Shown piece after piece: positions 8,871 through 17,680 of a stretch of DNA of 64,000 nucleotides (position 1 is its first letter; every line of letters begins with the position of its first letter). The notes beneath the pieces are model-generated. The model did no database searches and had not been told where the DNA came from. It saw only the letters and a list, made by a program, of their open reading frames with translations. The translations under genes and the position numbers were made by a program. Source of the DNA: HKCCE3408 sp038530555 (lineage in GTDB: Bacteria; Pseudomonadota; Alphaproteobacteria; Rhodobacterales; Rhodobacteraceae); the NCBI GenBank assembly GCA_038530555.1, contig JBCBCN010000005.1, forward strand, positions 1-64,000, written 5' to 3'.

Positions 8871-10133
8871 CTAGGCGTCTTGCCTTTGCACGCGCAGGGC
8901 CTTGCCCGACAAGATTGCGATCACCGCAGCAAAAAAGCTTAGCAGTGCACCCATCTTTGCAGCGTCTTGGACTACGCCGCCCTCGAAAGCGACCGAGGCC
9001 ACAAAGAGCGATACCGTAAACCCAATCGCGGCCACGAACCCGATCACCACTAGGTCGATGAGACGCATCCCTTGTGGAATCCCAAGTCTGAGCGGCACCG
9101 CAGCAATATAGCCAAATATAAAGATACCTAATGGTTTTCCGACGATCAGGCCCATCAGGACAAGCCATGTGGCAGGCCCCATCGAGCTGAACTCAACGCC
9201 AGCATTCAGCAGACCAAAGAGGCCCAGGATGATCTCTACTGGAACTTTGAGCGCGTGCTCCATCTGGTTTAGCAAGTCGTGCAGGTGTTGCTCGGCCTCC
9301 GCAAACATCCCAAAAGCGCGGTCGGCATGGGGGATTGTCGGCACGATCGGCAAAAGCCCCAAAGCGGGATGCAGACCGCTTTCTTGAAAGCCGTACCAGC
9401 TTAGGCAGCCCGCAATGGCATAGGGCCAAAAGCTCAGAGCTTTGCGCACCCAGCTCGAGTTGGGGCGCAGTTGATTGCCGCGATCCATCCGGCGCGGCAA
9501 CCAATTAAACAGGACGAAAACACCCACAGCAGCTCCCACGCTCAGGAGCAGCCATTCCGGCGCAAGCTCAGCCGAGGGGTAGAAAATCGCCAAGATCAGC
9601 AGGCCCGCCGCGTCGTCCGCGATGGCCAGCAAAAGCAAGAACCGCACCGCGGGGTGGCCTGCGCCAAAAACCATGCGTCCGACAAGGTAGGAAAAGGCGA
9701 TGTCCGTCGCAGTCGGGATCGCCCACCCATTGGCGACGGCGCTGTAGGTCTCTGAGCCGAAGATCGCAGCAAGGCCCAGATAGACGGCAATCGGACCGAT
9801 CATACCGCCAGCGGTCGCAAAGAGCGGCGTGGCCGCTTTCTTCCCGCGCAGAGAGCCGTTGCGCAGCACCACGGCCTCCCACACCTCTTTGGCGGCCATC
9901 GCGAAAAACAGCGCCATCAAGACGTCGTTCACCAGGTAATGCAGCGTCAACGTGCGGTGCGCATGCCCGGCCTCATCGACATGCAAGTGCCCGATGAAGA
10001 AATCATCGATTAGAGCAAACTCTACGAAGTGATGATAGCTATCGGCGTCGATATTGGCCCAGATCAGGGCGATGATCGCTCCGCCGATCAAGAACAGCGA
10101 ATATTGTGAGATGAAATCCCATACACGATACAT
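8871..10133 (-). CDS. nhaA: Na+/H+ antiporter NhaA
   Basis: A 420-residue polytopic membrane protein of the NhaA family, which exchanges cytoplasmic sodium for external protons. The diagnostic residues are visible: the paired aspartates of the ion-binding site in LLLLAIADDAAG, and the crossing-helix motif PTATDIAFSYLVGR. Other family blocks are LTLHYLVNDVLMALFFA near the start and AAIGFTVSLFVASVAF near the C-terminus. Sodium export fits a marine lifestyle. It is transcribed alone or after the permease at 10221, which is 87 bp upstream on the same strand. Upstream control through NhaR is not seen here. Confidence 0.95.
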   Translation of the reverse strand: MYRVWDFISQYSLFLIGGAIIALIWANIDADSYHHFVEFALIDDFFIGHLHVDEAGHAHRTLTLHYLVNDVLMALFFAMAAKEVWEAVVLRNGSLRGKKAATPLFATAGGMIGPIAVYLGLAAIFGSETYSAVANGWAIPTATDIAFSYLVGRMVFGAGHPAVRFLLLLAIADDAAGLLILAIFYPSAELAPEWLLLSVGAAVGVFVLFNWLPRRMDRGNQLRPNSSWVRKALSFWPYAIAGCLSWYGFQESGLHPALGLLPIVPTIPHADRAFGMFAEAEQHLHDLLNQMEHALKVPVEIILGLFGLLNAGVEFSSMGPATWLVLMGLIVGKPLGIFIFGYIAAVPLRLGIPQGMRLIDLVVIGFVAAIGFTVSLFVASVAFEGGVVQDAAKMGALLSFFAAVIAILSGKALRVQRQDA

Positions 10134-10220
10134 TGGCGCAGCGCTCCTGGTCTGATGGCGGGAGGCTTAGCGGATGAAGGATTACCGAACAATTGAACAA
10201 ATGGGGGGTGCGGCAATGGC

Positions 10221-11258
10221 TCACGCCAGCCAGGCAGCCGCCGCTCCCCAGCTGAGCCCGGCCAGGACCGCTCCAAGAAAGCCAAGGAGCAGATAGATCA
10301 TGAAAACGCGCGGCTTGACGAGGGCCCAAACCGCAACCGCTGCCGGAATCGAGCTCACACCGCCCGCGATCATAAAGGCCATCGCCGCGCCATCGCTCAT
10401 GCCCTGGGCCAGCAACCCTTCGAGCAAGGGCACCGCGGCATAGCCGTTGAGATAGGCGGGCGCGCCGACCGATGCTGCCAACAGGATCGGCCCTGCGCCG
10501 TCACCGCCGATCACGGACGCGATCAGATCCGCAGGCACATACCGGATCAAAAGGCCTTGGAGGAAATAGGCAAGCAACAACCACTTGCCCAAGAACAGCA
10601 GGTTCGAACCGGCGGTGCGGGCAAAGACCGCCCGGCGGTCCTGTTCCTGCCAAAACGCCCAGTTCAGGCTCAGCTTCTTGGCGCCGCAGCAGCCGCCGAC
10701 TGAGGTCTCAGTCCGCAGAGGATCGGCCAGGGCGCCACGCGCGCTCAAGGCTTTCACCGCCAAGCCGCCGATCAGACCCAGCGTGATCGCAGCTACGACC
10801 TTGGCCGCGGCGAATTCCACCCCAAGCCCGCCCCATGTCACAAAGAACATGGCTGGGTCCATCAAGGGAGAGGCCAGCCAGAATGCCATAACCGCCCCCA
10901 ACGGGGCGCCGGCGGCCAACAGAGCCGCGATGAACGGGATGACCTCGCAGGAGCAAAAGGGCGACAGACCGCCCGCAAGTGCGCCCACCGCGATCATTGG
11001 CAACTCCGCGCCGTTGAACGCGCCTTCCAGCAACCGCTCTGACCCGCTCGCTTTCATCCAGCCCAGGGAAAGAACGGCCAGCATGATGAAGGGCAGGGTC
11101 CCCAGAAAGCTGTTGAGCATATCGGCGATGACCGGCTCCAAGGCCGCGCTGTCGAGAATGGCCAAGGCCGCGATGCCGAGGCCGGTGACCAAGATCACCT
11201 TGTCCAGGCGCTGCCACGAGGTCCAAACGACACTGGGGGATTGGGAAAGATCAGCCAT
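10221..11258 (-). CDS. Permease of the ArsP/YraQ (DUF318) family
   Basis: A 345-residue membrane protein with about eight hydrophobic helices in two repeats. The hallmark GGLSPFCSCEVIPFIAALLA motif and the second-half GAPAYLNGYAAVPLLEGLL motif place it in the YraQ/ArsP permease family. A cysteine pair also occurs in the central loop (GGCCGAKK). Characterised ArsP members export trivalent organoarsenicals; other members have unknown cargo. The gene overlaps the arsR-like gene upstream by 8 bases and is therefore regulated with it, which supports a metal or metalloid-related role. ArsP is possible but unproven, so no symbol is given. Confidence 0.8.
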   Translation of the reverse strand: MADLSQSPSVVWTSWQRLDKVILVTGLGIAALAILDSAALEPVIADMLNSFLGTLPFIMLAVLSLGWMKASGSERLLEGAFNGAELPMIAVGALAGGLSPFCSCEVIPFIAALLAAGAPLGAVMAFWLASPLMDPAMFFVTWGGLGVEFAAAKVVAAITLGLIGGLAVKALSARGALADPLRTETSVGGCCGAKKLSLNWAFWQEQDRRAVFARTAGSNLLFLGKWLLLAYFLQGLLIRYVPADLIASVIGGDGAGPILLAASVGAPAYLNGYAAVPLLEGLLAQGMSDGAAMAFMIAGGVSSIPAAVAVWALVKPRVFMIYLLLGFLGAVLAGLSWGAAAAWLA

Positions 11259-11601
11259 GGGACGCCCCTGTGGAACCTATTTTTTCAGGGCTGATCACAT
11301 CGGCGCAGCATTCGAGGATTATAAACTCCGACAATTCGCGCACGGCGTCGAAATCGACCGAGGAAAGGATCCGCCGCCCGTCGCGCACCTGTCGGACCAA
11401 TCCGGCGGCGACAAGCTGTTTGAGATGGTGCGTCAGGACCGATCCAGTGATCCCGACCGCGTCGCCGAGATCCGCCATTGCCAAGCCGCTCGGCCCGGCC
11501 TTGACCAGGCGTTTGACGATGGCCAAACGCTGTTCAGAGCCAAGGGCGGCGAAGGCGGAAGCGGCGAGGGTGATTTGTGGGGTGGGTTCAGAAATTTTCA
11601 T
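11251..11601 (-). CDS. ArsR-family metal/metalloid-responsive repressor
   Basis: A 116-residue protein with the ArsR winged helix: the segment from about residue 12 (AASAFAALGSEQRLAIVKRL) leads into the recognition region GSVLTHHLKQLVAAGLVRQVR and the wing DGRRILSSVDFD. A vicinal cysteine pair sits near the C-terminus (ILECCADV), a plausible soft-metal or As(III) sensor, since ArsR members use differing cysteine placements. The usual ELCVCDL motif in the DNA-binding helix is absent. It overlaps the downstream permease, and a 22-bp palindrome lies directly in front of its start codon, which suggests autoregulation of a two-gene unit. The inducer is not known. Confidence 0.9.
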   Translation of the reverse strand: MKISEPTPQITLAASAFAALGSEQRLAIVKRLVKAGPSGLAMADLGDAVGITGSVLTHHLKQLVAAGLVRQVRDGRRILSSVDFDAVRELSEFIILECCADVISPEKIGSTGASHG

Positions 11602-11604
11602 GAT

Positions 11605-11626
11605 TCTATATTTATAGAAATATAGA
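11605..11626. promoter_or_regulatory. Palindromic operator of the ArsR-permease unit
   Basis: A perfect inverted repeat with arms TCTATATTT and AAATATAGA around a 4-bp centre (ATAG). It lies 3 bp upstream of the arsR start codon and within the 75-bp gap to the divergent gene at 11677. It is AT-rich and ArsR/SmtB operators are typically imperfect AT-rich palindromes near the promoter, so repressor binding is the natural reading. Its place could also affect the divergent UDG-like gene. Confidence 0.65.
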
Positions 11627-11676
11627 TTTCATGTCGAGGCCTTTTCTTTATTTTTCGCCACGCTAAGGCTCTGGGT

Positions 11677-12282
11677 ATGGAAATGGCTGCGGAAAACTTC
11701 GAGACACTTGCGCGCGATATCCGCGACTGCCGCCTATGCTCGGGACGGTTTCGCGCCACGGCAACCGGTCATGAGCCTAGGCCCGTCTTCTGGGTGGAGC
11801 CTGGCGCCCGTATCCTGATCTCGGGGCAGGCACCGGGGGCACGCGTGCATGCCTCGGGTCAGCCTTTCACCGACCGCTCCGGCGACCGTTTGCGCGATTG
11901 GTTGGGTCTGGATGAGGGCACATTCTACGATAGGTCCCGCGTGGCGATCCTGCCGATGGGGCTTTGCTTTCCGGGCTATGACAACCGCGGCAGCGATCTG
12001 CCGCCGCCGAAGATCTGTGCCCAAACCTGGCGCAACCGGGTGCTGCGTCACGTGCCTGACCTTAAGATGACCTTGTTGATCGGCGCTCACGCGATGGATT
12101 GGCACCTAGGGCGCGGCACCAGTGTGCGGGAGCGGGTGGCGAACTGGCGCGCGCTCTGGCCCGGTGTCGTGCCGCTGCCCCATCCCTCCTGGCGCAACAC
12201 CGCCTGGCTCAAACGCAATCCATGGTTCGAGGCGGAAGTCGTGCCCGCCCTGCGCGCCCGGGTGCAAGAGATCTTGAAATGA
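11677..12282 (+). CDS. Uracil-DNA glycosylase-superfamily protein
   Basis: This 201-residue protein carries UDG-superfamily blocks: an N-terminal DCRLCSGRF segment with cysteines, a GQAPGARVHASGQPFTDRSG motif 1 region followed by DRLRDWLG, and a C-terminal motif 2, LPHPSWRNTAW. Enzymes of this superfamily remove uracil or damaged bases from DNA. This subgroup (often annotated simply as uracil-DNA glycosylase family) has only two cysteines in the N-terminal region rather than the full FeS set of families 4 and 5, so activity is uncertain. Its stop overlaps the start of the next gene by ATGA, so they are co-translated. Confidence 0.82.
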   Translation: MEMAAENFETLARDIRDCRLCSGRFRATATGHEPRPVFWVEPGARILISGQAPGARVHASGQPFTDRSGDRLRDWLGLDEGTFYDRSRVAILPMGLCFPGYDNRGSDLPPPKICAQTWRNRVLRHVPDLKMTLLIGAHAMDWHLGRGTSVRERVANWRALWPGVVPLPHPSWRNTAWLKRNPWFEAEVVPALRARVQEILK

Positions 12283-13046
12283 CGCCGCTCGACGAAGCGC
12301 TTGGCGCGATGCGGGCCGATCCGGAGGCCGACAGGCTGCGGCGCGCCTATTTCGACCGGCTCTCCCTTGTCGAATTGTTCCTGCTTTTAGATGCCGAACC
12401 TGATGATGAGAGCGTGAAGCCACGCGTATTTGAGCTCGATGATGGCCCGGTTGTTTTGGCTTTCGACACCGAACAGCGCCTAACCGATTTTGCAGGCGCA
12501 TCGTTTTACCTGGGCCTTCCGGGGGCCGAGTTGATTGAGCTCGTCGCGTCGAGCCGGCTGGGCCTCGGGATCAATTTCGGCACCGATGGCGCGGAGTTTA
12601 TGATGGCGCCCGAGGATGCGGCCTGGCTCTCGGCGCGCCTGGCTGGTCAAACTCAAGAATTGACTGGACCGCTCTCCCGGCTGGAACGCCCTGCCGCAAG
12701 CGACGAGCTGATTGCAGCGCTTGATGCGCGCTTGGCCACGGCCGGTGGTGTGCTCAGCGAAGCCGTTCTGGTGGGCACAGTTGAGGCATTTGGCGCACGG
12801 GGCTTGGTGCTTGTCTTGGTCGATATCGGCGATGCGGATGCGGCCAAGCTCAGCCGATCCATCGCACAGGCCCTGGCCGTTCTGGGACAAGATGTGCGCC
12901 TGGATGTCACCGGCTTGGCCCACGGCGATCCGCGCCTGGCCAAAATCCGGCAGCTGGGTCTGGCCTTCGCGGTGCCAGAGCCGCCGACACAAGCAACGCC
13001 CGAGGCGCCCGGCATGGACCCGGCCAAGCCGCCGAAGCTTCTCTAA
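12279..13046 (+). CDS. SseB N-terminal-domain family protein
   Basis: The start is the ATG of an ATGA overlap with the preceding gene, giving 255 residues; a longer reading frame upstream is only antisense-like noise over that gene. The first 130 residues match the SseB N-terminal domain: a conserved acidic helix (AYFDRLSLVELFLLLD), then VFELDDGPVVLAFDTEQRL and FAGASFYLGLPGAELIELV, and a G-rich strand. The remaining part is a second alpha/beta segment with no clear motif, ending in a Pro-rich tail. SseB-type domains have been linked to enhanced serine sensitivity and to type III secretion chaperones, but this protein's role is unknown. Confidence 0.7.
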   Translation: MTPLDEALGAMRADPEADRLRRAYFDRLSLVELFLLLDAEPDDESVKPRVFELDDGPVVLAFDTEQRLTDFAGASFYLGLPGAELIELVASSRLGLGINFGTDGAEFMMAPEDAAWLSARLAGQTQELTGPLSRLERPAASDELIAALDARLATAGGVLSEAVLVGTVEAFGARGLVLVLVDIGDADAAKLSRSIAQALAVLGQDVRLDVTGLAHGDPRLAKIRQLGLAFAVPEPPTQATPEAPGMDPAKPPKLL

Positions 13047-13049
13047 AGC

Positions 13050-13985
13050 TCAGTATTGCAGATCCCTGTCGACAAGAAACCGCATCGGCTCACCCGCCTC
13101 GTTCCGCCGTATGTTTTCCGCGATCACTGTGGCCGTAGTCGCCGCTCTCGTCTCAGCCGCGATATGCGGCGTGACCGTGATGCGCGGATGAGACCAGAAC
13201 GGATGCTCTGGTGGAAGTGGCTCTTGCCGGAAAACATCCAGTGTCGCGTGCCCGATATGCCCGCTGTTGAGGCTTTCCAACAGCGCGTCATCGTCGATGA
13301 GCGGGCCGCGCCCGGGATTTAGAATGACGGCACCTTGCGGCATCAGCCTGAGCGCCGCGGCGTCGAGCGTGTCCTCGGTGTGGGGCGTGTTGGGCAGCAA
13401 CAGCACGCAGATCTCAGCGCCTGCCAAAACCTCCCGCAAGCCGTCCTCGCCGTGAAAACAGCTCACGCCCGGGATTGATTTCGGGCCACGCGACCAGCCC
13501 AATACCTGGAAATTGAGCGCGACCAGCATCTTAGCGCAGGCTTGGCCTAGTGCGCCCAGACCCAGGATCGCCACTTGCCTGTCCCGAGCCAGCGGTGGGG
13601 TAACATGCCCGCGCCAAACACCGTCTTGCTCGAGGATATGCTGGTCCATGCCCAGATGATGGCGCAGGACATGCCCCGTCACCCATTCGACCATCCCCTC
13701 GCTCAGGCCTTGGTCCACCATCCGCGTCAGCGGCACCCGGAGCGTGTCATTGCCCACGATGCTCTCCACCCCGGCCCAAAGGCTCAGCACAGCCTTAAGA
13801 TTGGTGAAGGGCGTGAAATCTCGAAGACCGCCGCTGGGCGAAAAGATGATGTAATCCACCTCCGCTGGATCGGCACTGTCACTCAAACGGTATGGGCCGA
13901 TGCAAGCGGCATCTAACGCGGCGCGCAATGGCGCCTCGAATTTTGGCCAGCGCTGCGGGCGGTCAGTGAACAACAAGGTGAGCAT
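13050..13985 (-). CDS. ghrA: D-isomer 2-hydroxyacid dehydrogenase, glyoxylate/hydroxypyruvate reductase A-like
   Basis: A 311-residue NAD(P)-dependent dehydrogenase. The Rossmann dinucleotide-binding motif is QVAILGLGALGQACAKML. The catalytic elements are NPGRGPLIDDDALL (substrate Arg region), DVFRQEPLPPEHPFW (Glu) and TPHIAAETR (catalytic His). This matches the GhrA subgroup that reduces glyoxylate and hydroxypyruvate. The gene starts 3 bp after rodA and so sits at the tail of the elongasome operon, an association that probably reflects read-through, not a cell-wall role. Substrate preference cannot be told from sequence. Confidence 0.88.
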   Translation of the reverse strand: MLTLLFTDRPQRWPKFEAPLRAALDAACIGPYRLSDSADPAEVDYIIFSPSGGLRDFTPFTNLKAVLSLWAGVESIVGNDTLRVPLTRMVDQGLSEGMVEWVTGHVLRHHLGMDQHILEQDGVWRGHVTPPLARDRQVAILGLGALGQACAKMLVALNFQVLGWSRGPKSIPGVSCFHGEDGLREVLAGAEICVLLLPNTPHTEDTLDAAALRLMPQGAVILNPGRGPLIDDDALLESLNSGHIGHATLDVFRQEPLPPEHPFWSHPRITVTPHIAAETRAATTATVIAENIRRNEAGEPMRFLVDRDLQY

Positions 13986-13988
13986 GGG

Positions 13989-15128
13989 CTATCTCGGCCG
14001 GTGAATATGCGCCGAATGCACCAAGCCAAAGGCCCCCATCAACACCAAAAGCGCCGATCCCCCGTAACTGACCAGCGGCAAGGGAACGCCCACCACCGGC
14101 GCCAAGCCCATCACCATCGCCATATTCATCGCGAAATAAAGGAAGAAGGTCACCGCCACGCCCAGGCTGACAAGAGAGGCAAAACGGTCGCGCGTTTGGA
14201 TCGCAGTGAAAATGCAAAACGCGAGGATCAGCAGATAGAGCACCAAAAGGGAGACACCGCCGACAAAGCCGAACTCCTCTGCCAGGGTCGTGAAGATGAA
14301 GTCCGTGTGCTTTTCCGGCAAGAAGTTCAGCCGTGACTGCGTCCCTTCCATAAAGCCGCGCCCATGCAGCCCGCCTGATCCAAGCGCGATTTGGGACTGG
14401 GTGATCTGATAGCCGTCGCCCAGCGGGTCAGAGGTTGGATCGAGGAAGGTGTCGATGCGCTGATACTGATAGTTCTGCAAGAGCTGCCACGCCGTACCGC
14501 GCGAAGCGAAAACAGCCGCTACAAGACCGCCTCCCGCCGCGATCACAGCGATGAAATAGGCCCAATGGACGCCTGCGAAAAACATGATCGCCCCGCCCCC
14601 TACAAGCATCAAAAGCGCGGTTCCCAGGTCCGGCTGATTGAGGGTCAGCAGCACCGGCAACGAGATCAGGACCAATGGGATCAGCACGTAAAGCGGCCGC
14701 GATTGATACGACCGCGGAAGCCAGTCGTAATAGGCCGCCAACAGCATCACGACGGTGATCTTCGCCATTTCCGACGGTTGCAGCCGCATGAAGCCCAGAT
14801 CGATCCAACGCTGCGCGCCGCCCACGGTGATCCCGCGAAACTCAACCCAAAGCAAAAGCGCGATCGACACAGCATAGGCCAGGCCCGCTGTGTTTCGCCA
14901 GAACCAGATCGGCACGAAGCCGATCATGAACATCGCAATCAGGCCCATGCCAAAACGCTGCATTTGCGGCTCGACATAGGGCGTCATTGAGCCGCCGGAG
15001 ACGGAGAACAGCACCATGAAGCCAATCGCCGAAACCGTGGTGACAAGCACGATGAGTGGCCAATTGAAATAGAATACCTTGCGCAGGCCGTGCGGCGTGG
15101 TTTTGGGCGAGTACTCAAGATAACTCAT
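13989..15128 (-). CDS. rodA: Rod-shape-determining SEDS glycosyltransferase RodA
   Basis: RodA polymerises lipid II glycan strands in the elongasome with PBP2. The 379-residue protein has about ten membrane helices. Family motifs visible are the WIDLGFMRLQPSEMAKI block, NQPDLGTALLMLVGG, the periplasmic loop with GYQITQSQIALGSGGLHGRGF, then EKHTDFIFTTLAEEFGFVGG and the C-terminal GVPLPLVSYGGSALLVLMG. It follows mrdA by 12 bp on the same strand, as in the classic mreBCD-mrdA-rodA order. Confidence 0.97.
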   Translation of the reverse strand: MSYLEYSPKTTPHGLRKVFYFNWPLIVLVTTVSAIGFMVLFSVSGGSMTPYVEPQMQRFGMGLIAMFMIGFVPIWFWRNTAGLAYAVSIALLLWVEFRGITVGGAQRWIDLGFMRLQPSEMAKITVVMLLAAYYDWLPRSYQSRPLYVLIPLVLISLPVLLTLNQPDLGTALLMLVGGGAIMFFAGVHWAYFIAVIAAGGGLVAAVFASRGTAWQLLQNYQYQRIDTFLDPTSDPLGDGYQITQSQIALGSGGLHGRGFMEGTQSRLNFLPEKHTDFIFTTLAEEFGFVGGVSLLVLYLLILAFCIFTAIQTRDRFASLVSLGVAVTFFLYFAMNMAMVMGLAPVVGVPLPLVSYGGSALLVLMGAFGLVHSAHIHRPR

Positions 15129-15140
15129 GGGGCGATCTGC

Positions 15141-17096
15141 CTAAGCCCGGTCATTGCGAGGCCCGGTGGTCCGGGGCAGCGGATCAAGCGGCAAAAGCTG
15201 CATCGCATCATGGCGCTGTTGGACTTCTTGGCGTTGCGCGGCCGGATAAAGTTCTGGCGAAGGCACGTCTCCGGTCAAGGTTCGCAACAACAGATCACGG
15301 GCAATCGGCGCGGCTACCGCAGCACCGCCACCGCCATGCTCAACCACGACCGAGCAGGCATAGCGCGGCGCTTCGAAAGGGGCATAGCCTACAAAAAGGG
15401 CATGGTCCCGCCGCTCCCACGGCAGGTCCTCGTTTGCGGTCACGCCCTCTTCGCGTTCGGCGGCTGTGATGTTGCGCACCTGGCTGGTGCCGGTCTTGCC
15501 GGCGATAGCCAGGCTCTCGCTCTCGACCCGGGCGTTGAATGCCGTACCGCGTTCGTGGTTGGTGACGCGGAACATGGCGCGGCGGATCACCTCCAGATGC
15601 TCGGGCGCCACATCGAGATCGGTTGGCGTCCCGGCGCGTTGCTCGATCCCGTTGATGCTGCGCACGACACGGGGCTCGACTGCCCGCCCCGTAGCCAGGC
15701 GCGCCGTCATCACCGCCAATTGCAGCGGCGAAGCAAGCACGAAACCCTGCCCGATCGAGGCGTTCAACGTATCGCCGACCACCCAATCGGCCCCCCGATT
15801 TATACGCTTCCACGACATGGTCGGGGCCAAACCGCGCGCCACCGCCGACAGCGGCAGGTCGTGTTCCACACCGCATCCCAACCGGCGCGCCATATCTGAG
15901 ATCGCCTCGATCCCCACGCGCTGCGCTAGCTCGTAGAAGTACACGTCACACGACTGCGAGATCGCCTCGACCAGATCGACGCGGCCGTGCCCACCCCTGC
16001 GCCAACAGTGAAAGTTCCGGCCGCCAAATTCGATGAACCCGTCGCAGGTGACCGTTTCCTCAATGTCCACGACGCCGGCCTCGAGCGCGGCAAGCGCGAC
16101 GATCATCTTATAGGTCGATCCCGGCGGATAGAGGCCCTGCGTCGCCTTGTTGGCCAAGGGTCGGTAGGTGTCGTTCAACAGCCCGTCCCAGGACGTTTGA
16201 CTGATCCCCCGCACGAATTGGTTCGGATCAAACGTGGGTGCGGAGGCAAGGGACAAGATATCGCCCGTCTCGGTATCCAAGATCACCGCGCCCGCGCTTT
16301 CGCCCGCCAACCGCGCCTCGGTATAGTTCTGCAGCCGTGCCTCTATGCTCAGTTGCAGATCGGCGCCGGAGCTCGGCTCATCGCGGCGCAATTCGCGCAT
16401 GACCCGGCCTTCGGAATTGACCTCGACCCGGCGCGTGCCGCCCTCTCCGCGCAGGCGGTCTTCCATCCGCGCTTCGATGTTTGAGCGGCCCACCTGAAAA
16501 TCAGGGATCTGCAGGACCGGATCGGTGTCGCCTGTGGTTTCGAGATACCAGTCCGAGACCGGCCCGACATAGCCCACCACATGCACAAAATCGGCGCCGA
16601 GCGGGTAAACGCGGCTCAGGCCAAACTCCGGCGTGATCCCTGGCAGAGACGGCGCGTTGACCGCCACCGACGACAATTCCTCCCAGCTCAGGCGATCGGT
16701 GACTGTGATCGGAACATGGGGCCGCCGATTGGCAATCTCCTCGCGCACCCGGTCGAGCGCCACGGGATCAAGCGTTACCAGATCTGACAAGCGGTCGAGC
16801 ACAGCGTCGGTGTCGCCTGCCTCTTCGCGCCGAATGACGATGCGATAGTTCTGCTCATTGCCCGCCAACAGCACGCCGTTGCGGTCATAGATCAGGCCCC
16901 TCGCCGGTGGCAGCATCTGGATATTTATGCGGTTCTCTTCGGCAAGCAGGCGGAAATCACCGGCCCGCTCGACCTGAAGATGGCGCAGGCGCACAGCCAA
17001 CACTGCTGACACGGACCCCATCAGCCCGGCCACGATCAGGCTGCGGCGGGTGATTTGGCGGGCGCTGTCTTCGTTTTCGCGCTGAGTCCGTTTCAT
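15141..17096 (-). CDS. mrdA: Penicillin-binding protein 2 (elongasome transpeptidase)
   Basis: PBP2 cross-links the glycan made by RodA. I start it at the ATG at 17096 (MKRTQRENEDSARQITRRSL) with a GAGACGAG sequence just ahead; a longer frame would run into mreD. A single N-terminal membrane helix (LIVAGLMGSVSAVLAVRL) anchors a 651-residue protein. The pedestal domain contains the conserved LPPARGLIYDRNGVLLA. The transpeptidase motifs are present in order: YPPGSTYKM (SxxK), SQSCDVYF (SxN-like, SCD as in other PBP2s) and AGKTGTSQVR (KTG). Neighbours mreBCD and rodA confirm the role. Confidence 0.97.
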   Translation of the reverse strand: MKRTQRENEDSARQITRRSLIVAGLMGSVSAVLAVRLRHLQVERAGDFRLLAEENRINIQMLPPARGLIYDRNGVLLAGNEQNYRIVIRREEAGDTDAVLDRLSDLVTLDPVALDRVREEIANRRPHVPITVTDRLSWEELSSVAVNAPSLPGITPEFGLSRVYPLGADFVHVVGYVGPVSDWYLETTGDTDPVLQIPDFQVGRSNIEARMEDRLRGEGGTRRVEVNSEGRVMRELRRDEPSSGADLQLSIEARLQNYTEARLAGESAGAVILDTETGDILSLASAPTFDPNQFVRGISQTSWDGLLNDTYRPLANKATQGLYPPGSTYKMIVALAALEAGVVDIEETVTCDGFIEFGGRNFHCWRRGGHGRVDLVEAISQSCDVYFYELAQRVGIEAISDMARRLGCGVEHDLPLSAVARGLAPTMSWKRINRGADWVVGDTLNASIGQGFVLASPLQLAVMTARLATGRAVEPRVVRSINGIEQRAGTPTDLDVAPEHLEVIRRAMFRVTNHERGTAFNARVESESLAIAGKTGTSQVRNITAAEREEGVTANEDLPWERRDHALFVGYAPFEAPRYACSVVVEHGGGGAAVAAPIARDLLLRTLTGDVPSPELYPAAQRQEVQQRHDAMQLLPLDPLPRTTGPRNDRA

Positions 17097-17139
17097 CGCT
17101 CGTCTCGGGTTTGGGCGGGTCTCGGGTCTGGTGCCGGAA

Positions 17140-17664
17140 TCAGGCCGTTTCGGCGTCTGAGAGTGCGACTTTACGCACTCTGAAGACGTAATGCGAGACC
17201 GCCACGGCAATCGGGTAAACCGCCACGGTCAGAAGACCGTGCATCAGGGAAAGGCCAAGCGAGGTCTGCGGTGCCACCAAGATCCACAGAACAAACCGTT
17301 CAAGGAGCAATAGCGCCAGAACCGCGCCCGCGATGCTTCCCCATTCGATCAGGAAATTGACCTCGGTCAGGGTCACGCGCCGCTGCCGCAGCCATTCCGT
17401 GATCAAAAGAACCAGCGCTGTCCACAGCCCTGGCGGCCTCTGCAGCAGGAAATCGGCCAGCAGGAAGACCACCACGATCATGCCGATCGACATGACCACC
17501 GGCTGCCGATAGAGCCAAGCCAACGTGAAGGCCAATAGCCAATCAGGCGGCGGCAGCCCCGTATCGGACAGGCCCAGGGGCAGCAATTGCAGCCCAAGGA
17601 TTACCAGCGCCAGTGCCATGAACAGCGCGCGGGTACTCCAAATATACCAGACCTGTCTATCCAT
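17140..17664 (-). CDS. mreD: Rod shape-determining protein MreD
   Basis: A 174-residue hydrophobic protein with five or six predicted membrane helices, first in the operon order after mreC (16-bp gap) and before mrdA (43-bp gap). MreD sequences are poorly conserved; identification rests on position, size and profile, including the typical PDWLLAFTLAWLYRQP-like segment in the second helix. It connects MreC and the enzymes of the elongation complex in the inner membrane. No alternative is likely in this context. Confidence 0.9.
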   Translation of the reverse strand: MDRQVWYIWSTRALFMALALVILGLQLLPLGLSDTGLPPPDWLLAFTLAWLYRQPVVMSIGMIVVVFLLADFLLQRPPGLWTALVLLITEWLRQRRVTLTEVNFLIEWGSIAGAVLALLLLERFVLWILVAPQTSLGLSLMHGLLTVAVYPIAVAVSHYVFRVRKVALSDAETA

Positions 17665-17680
17665 CAGACGGCCCGGCCCA

